This document shows, piece by piece, positions 1 to 8,258 of a DNA stretch of 18,750 nucleotides. Source of the stretch: JAEXNA01 sp050486105 (GTDB lineage: Bacteria; Vulcanimicrobiota; Xenobia; Xenobiales; JADMJV01); contig JBJHCR010000099.1 in NCBI GenBank assembly GCA_050486105.1, positions 1 to 18,750 of the forward strand, in the 5' to 3' direction. The notes under the pieces were generated by a model. The model saw only the letters and a program-made list of their open reading frames with translations, searched no databases and was not told the origin of the DNA. Each line of letters opens with the position of its first letter. The first letter of the stretch is position 1. Position numbers and translations under genes: made by a program.

Positions 1-266
1 GTGATTTCCGGCTTGAAAAAGCGAGCGAGTTGCAGGTGGTATTGGCCGGGTGGCAAGGGGAACTCTCTCTGAGACAATCGCTCGACACGAAACTCTCTGA
101 CCAATACTCCCGATCTTGAGATGCGCAGCAAGATTTCCTCGTCCAAAGGATTGAGCTTATTGGTCAGCGTCTCTTTCCAGCGACAGACAACTCGGTCTTC
201 GGCAATCTCGACTTGAACTGGAAAGTCTTCGTTGGCTTTAAGAAGGGCGGCGGTCTGAACACTCAT
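1..266 (-). CDS. Unrecognised protein, 5' part only (runs off left edge)
   Basis: On the minus strand an ATG at 266-264 opens a frame that stays open for 88 codons to the window edge, so the C-terminus is missing. The product starts MSVQTAALLKANEDFPVQV and has an ordinary soluble composition with charged and hydrophobic residues alternating, compatible with a mixed alpha/beta fold. I see no signal peptide, membrane segment or catalytic motif, and I do not recognise the family. It is divergent from the small membrane-protein gene starting at 327, leaving only about 60 bases for two promoters. No strong ribosome binding site precedes the ATG. I believe it is coding because of the uninterrupted frame and protein-like composition, and because the opposing frame over the same bases (213 onward) looks like a non-coding extension. 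Confidence 0.55.
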   Translation of the reverse strand, partial: MSVQTAALLKANEDFPVQVEIAEDRVVCRWKETLTNKLNPLDEEILLRISRSGVLVREFRVERLSQREFPLPPGQYHLQLARFFKPEI

Positions 267-326
267 GCTGGGCCGCTTTCGGTTCGTCGTAGGGAAATCC
301 TCGGAATCCTTGAACCGCTTCGGGTC

Positions 327-494
327 ATGCTATGGTTTAAGAACGGGTTGCTCCTGATCATTTTTGTGGCGCTCGGGTTGCTGGCGCTGGGGTGGATGTC
401 TCCTGCAACCTCTAAACGACTGGTTTTCGGAGCTGGCGCCGTACTCGTGATTGGTTTTTGCTGGCGGACGGGGAGTTGGCTCCTTTCGATGTAG
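327..494 (+). CDS. Small two-helix membrane protein, 55 aa
   Basis: The ATG at 327 gives a 55-residue product. The frame is open further upstream to 213, but that part overlaps the opposite-strand gene and its residues look random. Residues about 5-24 (KNGLLLIIFVALGLLALGW) and about 31-50 are hydrophobic, separated by a short polar turn (SPATSKR), so it should be a hairpin in the inner membrane. There is no recognisable domain. It lies 71 bases upstream of the SPOR-domain gene on the same strand and could be co-transcribed with it. No clear Shine-Dalgarno sequence precedes the ATG, which lowers confidence. The hydrophobic pattern is the main evidence that it is real. Confidence 0.45.
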   Translation: MLWFKNGLLLIIFVALGLLALGWMSPATSKRLVFGAGAVLVIGFCWRTGSWLLSM

Positions 495-565
495 GATTTT
501 TTTCAATCTGGATGCGCTCGATCAGCAGGAGGCCGTCTCCATCCGACTAATTTGATAGGGATCCG

Positions 566-1227
566 GTGGATGTTCAGGAGGGTTTGATTGGCCCTTCAGA
601 CGGGTATTCGCCACTCCGAGAGACAGTGCACATGTTTAAGATGATCGAAGGTCCAACGCTTCCTCTATATGCCCGCTACATTCTGGCCACGGTTTTCGTG
701 GTTTGGTTCTCACTGGCCGGTGGCAGTTGGCTCGGTCGCGCTTTGGTGCACCACGAAGTTTTCGGAGAAGCCGACGAACAAGTTGAATTTCGGAGCATGC
801 CGGAACCCAGAGCGAGACCCTGGGTCAAGGTCGACCCGGAACTCGAGAAGGAACTAGAAATTTTGCGAAGCACCGCGGGACCGTCTCTGGTGGAGAGTCT
901 CTCTCAGAAGACTCAGCCCCGGGCGGAAGACGATGCTTCAAAGAAGGACGTTCCCACCGTGGTGGCCACCCCAGAGGTCGGACAGGCCCTGGTGAGCGAA
1001 GGGACCTTTCTTCTCCAGTTTGGAGCCTTCTCTGAGAGTGCCAACGCTGAGCGCTTAAAAGAGCAGTTGGTGGCTCAAGGCCAAACGGCCCAAGTGGAGA
1101 GGGTGGAATCGGCCTCTGGCGTTCCTCTGTACCGGGTTAAAGGTCCAGTTTTCGAGGATTCTCAGACTGCGGAGAGGCAGGCTCGGACTTTGCGGGCTCA
1201 GGGTTTTCAAGTCTTCGTGGTCGGAGA

Positions 1228-1231
<4 letters not shown>
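566..1231 (+). CDS. Membrane-anchored SPOR-domain protein
   Basis: A 221-residue protein with a short cytoplasmic N-terminus, one transmembrane helix near residues 35-58 (LATVFVVWFSLAGGSWLG), an acidic/proline-rich linker, and a C-terminal SPOR domain at about residues 145-221. The SPOR domain starts GTFLLQFGAFSESANAERLK and ends in the typical GFQVFVV strand. SPOR domains bind peptidoglycan stripped of stem peptides and often target proteins to the division septum, with the domain on the outer face of the membrane. The start is uncertain: GTG at 566 follows GATAGGG, while an in-frame ATG at 632 follows GAGAGA and would still keep the helix. The gene overlaps the next one by GTGA at 1228-1231, indicating translational coupling. 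The family assignment is firm; a division role here is inferred from the family. Confidence 0.85.
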
Positions 1232-2220
<989 letters not shown>

Positions 2221-2224
2221 CCCG

Positions 2225-3178
2225 TTGAACCCGATCTCTGTCGATCGCGTAGATGAGTCAACGTGTCCCTTGCTTCCCGGAGGTGCGGTAGCTCTCGGGT
2301 TTTTTGACGGCTGTCATCGAGGCCACACGTCGATCTTGCAGACCGCCCTGCAGGTTGGCCGCGAAGGCGCCGCGGTCTTGACCTTCCCTGAACACCCCAG
2401 CAGTGTCATTCCGGGACGACAGCCCCCTTCGCTCATCACCGACGGTCCCGAGCGCATTCAGGCTCTCCAAGACCTTGGACTTCAAGTCTATCTCAGGACC
2501 TTCGATCGAGAATTCTCCACTTGGAGTGCCGAGCGCTTCGTGAAAGAGATCTTGGTAGAGGTGTTGGGGGTCGGGCACGTGGTTGTCGGTCGAAACTATC
2601 GCTTCGGTCACAGGGCCGCTGGAGATGTGCAGCGCCTGGCTGAATGGGGAGAGCAATACGGGTTTCAAACCCATGTGGTTCCTCCCATCACTCATCCTGC
2701 TCCGGAACCCTTCGTGGTTTCTTCCACTCGTGTCCGTCAAGCCATCGCCGAAGGAGAGTTGGAGTTGGCTCAGGAGTTGCTGGGGCGTCCCTACTCGGTG
2801 TCGGGAGTGGTCAAGGAAGGTCAAAGACTCGGAAGAGCTATGGGGTTTCCAACGGCCAACCTCGCACTGCCTACGGAGAAGGTGCAGCCCCCTTTCGGAG
2901 TTTACGCCGTTCGAGCGAGATTGGCTTCGGGTCAGACCTGGGATGGGGTCGCGAATTTTGGTCGCCGTCCTACGGTTGAGTCGAATGAAGACGTTGAACC
3001 CCGGCTTGAGGTTCATCTTTTCGACGATGAGCCCGAACTCTACAGCAGTGAGTTGACGGTGGAATTTTGCTCATTTCTCCGCACCGAGAAGCGATTTCCT
3101 GACATTTCGGTGCTAAAAGATCAGATCCAAACAGACCTGCTTAATGCTAAGTCCTATTTCGCTCGAACTCGTGCTTAA
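2225..3178 (+). CDS. ribF: Bifunctional riboflavin kinase / FAD synthetase
   Basis: A 317-residue cytoplasmic enzyme that phosphorylates riboflavin to FMN and adenylates FMN to FAD. The N-terminal nucleotidyltransferase domain has the HIGH-like motif ALGFFDGCHRGH near residues 23-34 (a Cys replaces the usual Val in FDGVHRGH). It also contains GRNYRFGHRAAGD and the SSTRVRQAIAEGE element. The C-terminal riboflavin kinase domain starts around GRPYSVSGVVKEGQRLG, continues with the MGFPTANL phosphate-binding loop, and ends at the C-terminal helix. The length matches the family (about 305-320). The start is TTG at 2225, with GGAG at 2210-2213 inside the end of the upstream gene; no ATG gives a better fit to the family N-terminus. 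Spacing suggests co-transcription with the response regulator. Confident assignment. Confidence 0.95.
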   Translation: MNPISVDRVDESTCPLLPGGAVALGFFDGCHRGHTSILQTALQVGREGAAVLTFPEHPSSVIPGRQPPSLITDGPERIQALQDLGLQVYLRTFDREFSTWSAERFVKEILVEVLGVGHVVVGRNYRFGHRAAGDVQRLAEWGEQYGFQTHVVPPITHPAPEPFVVSSTRVRQAIAEGELELAQELLGRPYSVSGVVKEGQRLGRAMGFPTANLALPTEKVQPPFGVYAVRARLASGQTWDGVANFGRRPTVESNEDVEPRLEVHLFDDEPELYSSELTVEFCSFLRTEKRFPDISVLKDQIQTDLLNAKSYFARTRA

Positions 3179-3201
3179 GGACAGTCCCCTCTCTTGGTGA
3201 G

Positions 3202-3462
3202 ATGAACCCAGATGATACGTCAGTAACTTCGTCTTGCGTCCTCAACACCCGTCACCTGCATGATGGTCCCCGGGTGCTGAAAAGGTCTAAAGCGAGCGCT
3301 TTAGCCATCACTCAGCTTTGCCGGGTCACCGGCCTTGCACTCGACGGCGTACTCGCCGAGCTGGTCGCGAGAACGCAATCCATCGGTCTCCCCGAAGCAT
3401 CATCTGGGCAAACGGGGGCTTCTCTCAGTGATTTCTGGCTGGCCTTGAGGAGACAGGATTGA
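3202..3462 (+). CDS. Unrecognised small protein, 86 aa, between ribF and gcvT
   Basis: The ATG at 3202 is preceded by GGTGAG, and the frame ends 29 bases before gcvT, so the position fits an operon member. The product begins with a polar Ser/Thr-rich stretch. The middle (ASALAITQLCRVTGLALDG) looks like a helix-turn-helix-sized helical segment, followed by an amphipathic helix and a C-terminal FWLALRRQD. There are no membrane segments and only two cysteines, far apart. I do not recognise a family. The alternative is that this is a non-coding spacer; the protein-like helical pattern, the ribosome binding site and the placement favour a real gene. Confidence 0.5.
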   Translation: MNPDDTSVTSSCVLNTRHLHDGPRVLKRSKASALAITQLCRVTGLALDGVLAELVARTQSIGLPEASSGQTGASLSDFWLALRRQD

Positions 3463-3491
3463 CCTGAATGAGGTGGTGGTAAGAGACGCTT

Positions 3492-4601
3492 ATGACGGAA
3501 ACCACTTTATCAACCCCACTCACTCAACGGCATCGTGAGATGGGCGCCAAGATGACAGAATTTGCCGGTTGGCATATGCCCCTGCAGTACAGTAGCGTGA
3601 TCGAGGAACACGAGGCGGTGCGAAACGCCGCGGGTCTCTTCGACCTGTCGCACATGGCAGAGTTCGAAGTTCGAGGACCAGAGGCAGATGGTTTCTTGCA
3701 GGAGATCCTGACTAATGACGTCTCCCGATTGGAGGAAGGTCAGGCACTCTATTCTTGTTTGTGTGACCTTGAAGGTGGAATCATCGACGATCTCCTGCTG
3801 TATCGTTTTCAAGCTCGCTTTTGGATCGTGGCCAACGCCGGCAATCGGGAAGTGGTCTGGTCTTGGCTGAAAGAACAGTCGACCGGTCGGAAGGTGGAAT
3901 TCGAAGACCTCACCGAGCAGACCGCCCTGATCGCAATCCAAGGACCGAAAGCCGAAGAGTTCCTGGCTCCTCACGTTGACGACGAGTCTGCATTGCGGGC
4001 TCTGGACTTCTATCGTTTTCGCCGGGGGAGGATCTTCGGACGGGGGGGGCTGATATCCAGAACCGGATACACCGGAGAAGACGGCTTTGAGTTGTACCTG
4101 CCGTATGAGTCGGCCGTCGAAATCTGGGATGGCTTGCTGTCTTCGGTAGATTCGATTCGTCCCGTAGGCTTGGCGGCTCGAGACACGCTTAGATTAGAAT
4201 CAGGTTTCGCCCTCTATGGCAATGAGTTGACCAGAGAGCGCAGTCCTTATCACGTTTCCCTGGGGTGGGTGACCAAATTGGATAAGCAGCCCGCACCTCG
4301 GGCGGTTTCGGCTCTGAAGCTCGCTCAGGAGAGCGCGACCACTTGTTTGGTAGGCTTGGAAATGGAAGGGCGTGCCGTTCCTCGTTCAGGTTATCCTATC
4401 CTCAGTCAGGGTGAGCAAGTGGGAGAAGTGACCAGTGGCACCTTCTCACCCACCCTCAAAAAAGGGGTCGCCATGGGTATCGTGGAAAGGGCGGTCCGCG
4501 CTCCGGGAACAGAACTCGAAATCGCCGTTCGCGGTAAACCCTGCCAGGCTCGCGTTGTCAAACTTCCGTTTGTCCGAGGCAGCGTGAAGCGCCACTCTTA
4601 A
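3492..4601 (+). CDS. gcvT: Glycine cleavage system T protein (aminomethyltransferase)
   Basis: A 369-residue tetrahydrofolate-dependent aminomethyltransferase. It takes the aminomethyl group from lipoylated H protein, releasing ammonia and forming methylene-THF. Family hallmarks are the N-terminal LTQRHREMGAKMTEFAGWHM and LFDLSHMAEFEVRG, the folate-binding region, SRTGYTGEDGFELYLP, AARDTLRLESGFALYGNEL, and the C-terminal GEVTSGTFSPTLKKGVAMG barrel segment. Length is normal (about 360-375). gcvH follows after 21 bases. gcvP is not in the window; the position directly after gcvH is taken by an unrelated ATPase gene. No glycine-riboswitch-like tandem structure is evident in the short upstream gap. 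Confident assignment. Confidence 0.97.
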   Translation: MTETTLSTPLTQRHREMGAKMTEFAGWHMPLQYSSVIEEHEAVRNAAGLFDLSHMAEFEVRGPEADGFLQEILTNDVSRLEEGQALYSCLCDLEGGIIDDLLLYRFQARFWIVANAGNREVVWSWLKEQSTGRKVEFEDLTEQTALIAIQGPKAEEFLAPHVDDESALRALDFYRFRRGRIFGRGGLISRTGYTGEDGFELYLPYESAVEIWDGLLSSVDSIRPVGLAARDTLRLESGFALYGNELTRERSPYHVSLGWVTKLDKQPAPRAVSALKLAQESATTCLVGLEMEGRAVPRSGYPILSQGEQVGEVTSGTFSPTLKKGVAMGIVERAVRAPGTELEIAVRGKPCQARVVKLPFVRGSVKRHS

Positions 4602-4622
4602 TGTTTTCAACGAAGGAAAATC

Positions 4623-5021
4623 ATGATACCAGATAATCTTAAATACACCAAAGACCACGAGTGGGTTCGTCTGGAGAACGGCAAGGCCACAGTGGGAATC
4701 ACCCATCACGCTCAAGATCAGCTGGGCGACATCGTTTTTGTCGAGCTTCCCGAAGTGGGTCGAGAACTCGAAGTTGGCGATACTTTCGGAGTTGTCGAGT
4801 CGGTGAAGACGGTCTCCGACCTCTACGCTCCCCTCAGCGGGCGGGTGGTGGAGGTCAACGAGAAGTTGGTCGAGAGCAGTTCGGACTTTGCCCCGGAGAC
4901 GGTCAATGCTTCACCTTATGAAGACGGATGGATGCTTGTCTTGGAGCTGTCCGACACCGGCGAGGAAGCAGAACTCCTGTCTTCTGCGGACTATGCCGAT
5001 TTGGTGGCGAACGAGAGTTAG
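4623..5021 (+). CDS. gcvH: Glycine cleavage system H protein
   Basis: A 132-residue lipoyl carrier that shuttles the aminomethyl intermediate from the P protein to the T protein and then to the L protein. It has the expected start (PDNLKYTKDHEWVRLE), the GITHHAQDQLGDIVFVELP core, and the lipoylation motif VVESVKTVSDLYAP with K62 as the modified lysine. The end, EDGWMLVLELSD, is also typical. Length matches the family. An upstream GAAGGAAAA serves as the ribosome binding site. It pairs with gcvT immediately upstream. Confident assignment. Confidence 0.97.
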   Translation: MIPDNLKYTKDHEWVRLENGKATVGITHHAQDQLGDIVFVELPEVGRELEVGDTFGVVESVKTVSDLYAPLSGRVVEVNEKLVESSSDFAPETVNASPYEDGWMLVLELSDTGEEAELLSSADYADLVANES

Positions 5022-5050
5022 AGCTGGAAGATCGCTGAGAGGGAGAGAGC

Positions 5051-6007
5051 ATGAGTCAAGATGCAGCAATCTGGAAGGCCGATTTGGAAGCTTTCCTTTC
5101 GAGAACCGCGGAGATTCTCGGCAATCTTGAGTCCACCCTCTCTGAACGGGTTTCCCGCCGCTGCTTCTCCGAACTTCGCAGCTACACCACCGAACAAATG
5201 CCTCGCGAGGAGTCCCGCGGGACCGTAGAACGTCTGCTCCAACTTATTGGAGAGCGGCTTCAACAGTCCACCGCTGAACGCTCCTGCCTACTACAGCAGG
5301 CGGAAGACTTTCACCGAGAACTGGCGAGGCTCGAACAAGGGATCGCTGCCCGTCGGGTGCAGATGGCCATAGAGTTTGAAGACCTCCTGAGAGGGATTTC
5401 CATCACTCGCCAGGAGCTTTGGGCTCTTCTCGGCCGTGAACTTATGGACTCAAACTTCTCGCCGGCGTGTTTTTGGGAGCTTCAGCGTCTCATCAACGAA
5501 GTTTTTGATGAGTTTGTCATCGGTTTGGCTGGAGCCTATCAGCGCTCACAGGCCGAACAATTGGCCCATCACGAGTCGGCCCTGGCCAAGTGGGAAGAGG
5601 TGGTTAAGTCCGCCTCTCAGATTCGGCTGAAGATTCCTTGCCGTGAAGAGTATGCCGCGACCGTCCGATTGCAGGCTGAAGCTATCGCTCGCAGAGTGTT
5701 GTTCACCGACGAGGAGATCTACGACATCATCACCGCCGTCGGGGAAGTCTGCGATAATGCTATCGAGCACGGACGCTCCGAATTGGGCATAGATGTTCAG
5801 TATCTCATGACCAACAGCGAATTCAGGGTTGAGGTTCAAGATTACGGCCCAGGGTTTGACCCCGCCGGTCGTGGAGATGAACCTCCCGATGTATTCGCCG
5901 AAAGCGGTCGCGGTATTTTTCTTATGAAAAATTTGATGGATCGGGTGGATATCGATTCTCAGAGTGGGCGGGGGACCCGTATCGTGATGGCTAAAGTTCG
6001 CATTTAG
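5051..6007 (+). CDS. RsbW/SpoIIAB-type ATP-binding regulator with helical sensor domain
   Basis: A 318-residue soluble protein. Residues about 1-185 are almost entirely helical. The stretch around residues 115-175 (beginning GISITRQELWALLGRELM) recalls the RsbRD-N/RsbU-N helical domains of stressosome and partner-switching proteins. Residues about 195-318 form a GHKL ATPase of the anti-sigma type: N box EVCDNAIEHG (232-241, N236), G1 box DYGPGFD (264-270), G2 box GRGIFLMKNLMD and a terminal GRGTRIVMAK. There is no phospho-acceptor histidine domain, so it is probably a protein-serine kinase or anti-sigma-like switch rather than a two-component sensor. No sigma factor, anti-sigma antagonist (STAS) or PP2C phosphatase is in the window. 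The ATPase domain is confident; the partners are unknown and the N-domain match is tentative. Confidence 0.85.
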   Translation: MSQDAAIWKADLEAFLSRTAEILGNLESTLSERVSRRCFSELRSYTTEQMPREESRGTVERLLQLIGERLQQSTAERSCLLQQAEDFHRELARLEQGIAARRVQMAIEFEDLLRGISITRQELWALLGRELMDSNFSPACFWELQRLINEVFDEFVIGLAGAYQRSQAEQLAHHESALAKWEEVVKSASQIRLKIPCREEYAATVRLQAEAIARRVLFTDEEIYDIITAVGEVCDNAIEHGRSELGIDVQYLMTNSEFRVEVQDYGPGFDPAGRGDEPPDVFAESGRGIFLMKNLMDRVDIDSQSGRGTRIVMAKVRI

Positions 6008-6015
6008 CAGCCTCT

Positions 6016-6528
6016 ATGAGCCGTGAATGGGAATTTCGTGTTCGTCCGGCCGTATTTTCGGACCTCGAGGGCATCGTAGAACTCGCTGTGGAGATGGTGG
6101 TTCTCTCTCGGAGCCCTCATCGCCCTGACGTTGCCGACGAGGAAATCCGCCGAGTGCGGCGGCAGAATTTTCAGTACATCGAAGAGGTGCTCAAGCTTCG
6201 CGAGGGAGGTCTCTTTGTGGCCGTGGATCTCCTAGGACAATCGATCGGTCACGTTGTGGTCTTGGCGAACCAAGTCGACTCGGTGGCCGAAGTTACCCAG
6301 GCCTGGGTGTACGATGTTTCCGTCCACCGGAAATGGTGGGGTCGCGGAGTAGGAAGAGCCCTCATGGCCGAGGCGGAAGCCTTCACTGCCGATCTCGGAG
6401 TGGAATGGATAGGCTTGGGAGTGACAGTTGGGAACAGTCGAGCTATAGAATTTTATCGAGAGCTGGGCTATGAAGTCGAGAGATATCAGCTGATAAAGCG
6501 ACTTGATGGCGCAAAGGCGAGGTGTTGA
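6016..6528 (+). CDS. GNAT-family N-acetyltransferase
   Basis: A 170-residue protein with the GNAT fold. The N-terminal strand and helices (VRPAVFSDLEGIVELAVEMV) are followed by the central strands, then motif A with the acetyl-CoA pyrophosphate loop RKWWGRGVGRALMAEAEAF around residues 105-123. The end is motif B (NSRAIEFYRELGYEVERYQL). The substrate cannot be read from sequence. It lies 8 bases after the ATPase gene, and its TGA (6526-6528) is one base from the hutH ATG at 6530, so translation of the two is probably coupled. An association with histidine or another amine is possible from context but unproven. Confidence 0.88.
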   Translation: MSREWEFRVRPAVFSDLEGIVELAVEMVVLSRSPHRPDVADEEIRRVRRQNFQYIEEVLKLREGGLFVAVDLLGQSIGHVVVLANQVDSVAEVTQAWVYDVSVHRKWWGRGVGRALMAEAEAFTADLGVEWIGLGVTVGNSRAIEFYRELGYEVERYQLIKRLDGAKARC

Positions 6529-6529
6529 G

Positions 6530-8041
6530 ATGGGGACAATTCGACTTGATGGTCTGAGTCTAGACCTATCTGGTTTGGAGGCTGTTGCTCGAGGAGCCAG
6601 AGTTGAGGTGGTGGCTACCGTCTGGACTCAGGTTGAACGAAGTCGAGAGGTCGTAGATGAGCTGCTGAACTCTGGACAGACGATCTACGGGATCAACACT
6701 GGCTTTGGGAAGTTGTCATCCGAGCGGATCCCTAGGGATCAGGTCAAAGAGCTGCAGCGCAACTTGATTCTGTCTCACAGCGCTGGAGTAGGCCGTCCCT
6801 TGAGCGTAGAGGAAGTCCGGGGGATCATGCTGCTCCGCCTGAACTCTCTGCTCAGGGGGTATTCAGGGATCCGCCGCAGCGTGCTGCAACTTTTGGTAGA
6901 CTTCCTGAATCACGGCCTGACTCCGTGGGTCCCCAGCCGGGGGTCGGTAGGGGCCAGCGGTGATCTTGCACCTTTAGCTCATGTTGCCGCCTGCCTCATG
7001 GGCGAAGGGCAAGTCTTGTGTGATGGCGGGCCCACAGCCGAGCCAGCCTCAGAGGCGTTGCGAAGAGTGGGATTGAGCCCCGTGGAGTTTGAAGCCAAAG
7101 AGGCTCTTGCGCTGATCAACGGGACCCAACTGATTTGTTCTGTGGGCGGGTTAGCGCTGGCCCAGGCTAAACGCTTGCTGGAGCAGGCGGATGTCATCGC
7201 CGGCATGAGCCTGGAAGCCTTGCTGGGGACGGACTCGGTTTTCGCAGAGAAGGTCCACCTAGCTCGCCCCCACTCAGGTCAGCTGCAAGTGGCTGCTCAC
7301 CTGCGACAACTCTTGACCGGCAGCGAACTCATCGCCAGTCATAAGCACTGCGGCAAGGTTCAGGACCCATACTCCCTTCGATGCATCCCCCAGGTGCACG
7401 GAGCTGCCCGAGACGGCTGGTCTTGGGCCGTATCGGTGATGGAAACAGAATTCAATTCAGCCAGCGACAATCCGGTGGTGCTCATCGAGGACAAGAGGAT
7501 CGTCAGTGGAGGCAATTTTCATGGAGCCCCTGTGGCTCTGGCGTGCGATGCCGCTGCGGTGGCCTTGTCCTACCTGGGCAGCATTTCGGAGCGTCGTTGC
7601 GACAAGCTGCTAGACACTCGAGAGAGCGGCTTGCCCCCATTCTTGACTGAGAGCGGAGGGCTGCACTCCGGGTTGATGCTGGTTCAATATGGAGCGGCGG
7701 CGCTGGTTACGGAGAATAAGCTGCTCGCCAATGCTGCCTCGAGTGACTCTATCCCGACTTCAGCAGGTCATGAAGATCACGTCAGCATGGGGCCGGCGGC
7801 TGCCTTCAAGCTCAAGCAGTTGGTGGAGAATAGCCAGCAGATTCTGGCTAATGAATGGGTCTGCGCTGCTCAGGCTCTTGAGTATCGACGCCCCCTTCGC
7901 TTTGGACCAGGCACCGAAGAGGGCTTTAGGGTGTTGCGTCAGAGGGTTAAGCCCTTAAAGGGGGACAGAGCATTGGCGCAAGACTTGGCTGTGGCCAAGG
8001 AGCTGCTCAAAGACGGGGCTCTGGTGTCGGTGCCCGTCTGA
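6530..8041 (+). CDS. hutH: Histidine ammonia-lyase
   Basis: A 503-residue enzyme that eliminates ammonia from L-histidine to give urocanate, using a self-formed MIO prosthetic group. The MIO tripeptide is A142-S143-G144 within GSVGASGDLAPLAH when the ATG at 6530 is used. That is the same numbering as the well-studied Pseudomonas enzyme and supports this start over the in-frame TTG/ATG at 6503/6506, which lie inside the acetyltransferase gene. AAAGGCGAGG precedes it as a ribosome binding site. Other hallmarks are INTGFGKLS, NLILSHSAGVG, INGTQ, QDPYSLRCIPQVHGA, EFNSASDNPVV, SGGNFHGAPVALACD and AGHEDHVSMG. No hutU, hutI or hutG is nearby. HAL specificity over PAL/TAL is supported by the SHS segment but not proven. 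Confidence 0.95.
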   Translation: MGTIRLDGLSLDLSGLEAVARGARVEVVATVWTQVERSREVVDELLNSGQTIYGINTGFGKLSSERIPRDQVKELQRNLILSHSAGVGRPLSVEEVRGIMLLRLNSLLRGYSGIRRSVLQLLVDFLNHGLTPWVPSRGSVGASGDLAPLAHVAACLMGEGQVLCDGGPTAEPASEALRRVGLSPVEFEAKEALALINGTQLICSVGGLALAQAKRLLEQADVIAGMSLEALLGTDSVFAEKVHLARPHSGQLQVAAHLRQLLTGSELIASHKHCGKVQDPYSLRCIPQVHGAARDGWSWAVSVMETEFNSASDNPVVLIEDKRIVSGGNFHGAPVALACDAAAVALSYLGSISERRCDKLLDTRESGLPPFLTESGGLHSGLMLVQYGAAALVTENKLLANAASSDSIPTSAGHEDHVSMGPAAAFKLKQLVENSQQILANEWVCAAQALEYRRPLRFGPGTEEGFRVLRQRVKPLKGDRALAQDLAVAKELLKDGALVSVPV

Positions 8042-8258
8042 CTTGAAGTTTGGGCTTTGGGGGGCTGCTCAGCAACGAGAGACACCTTGCCTAGTCGTTT
8101 AAGTTTGAAAAGCGCTATCTCAGAATGCGAAGGAAGAGCTGCACCCCTGGGAGAAGGTCTTGGGCCAATCGAGGTTTGTCTATGCATCCCGACGAGGTGA
8201 TGCTGGAGGAGCTCTGTGAGAAGAGGTATAAGCGGTAACTATTTCCGCCTAGCGGCTT

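Noticed and set aside
6503..6529. Upstream TTG/ATG starts for hutH at 6503 and 6506
   Set aside because: They overlap the acetyltransferase gene, whereas ATG 6530 has a good ribosome binding site and gives the standard MIO numbering 142-144.
8125..8238. 37-codon plus-strand frame before the PilT-like gene, ending MHPDEVMLEELCEKRYKR
   Set aside because: The last 18 residues look protein-like, but the start of the frame is Arg/Ser-rich with no ribosome binding site. It is too short to support without conservation data.
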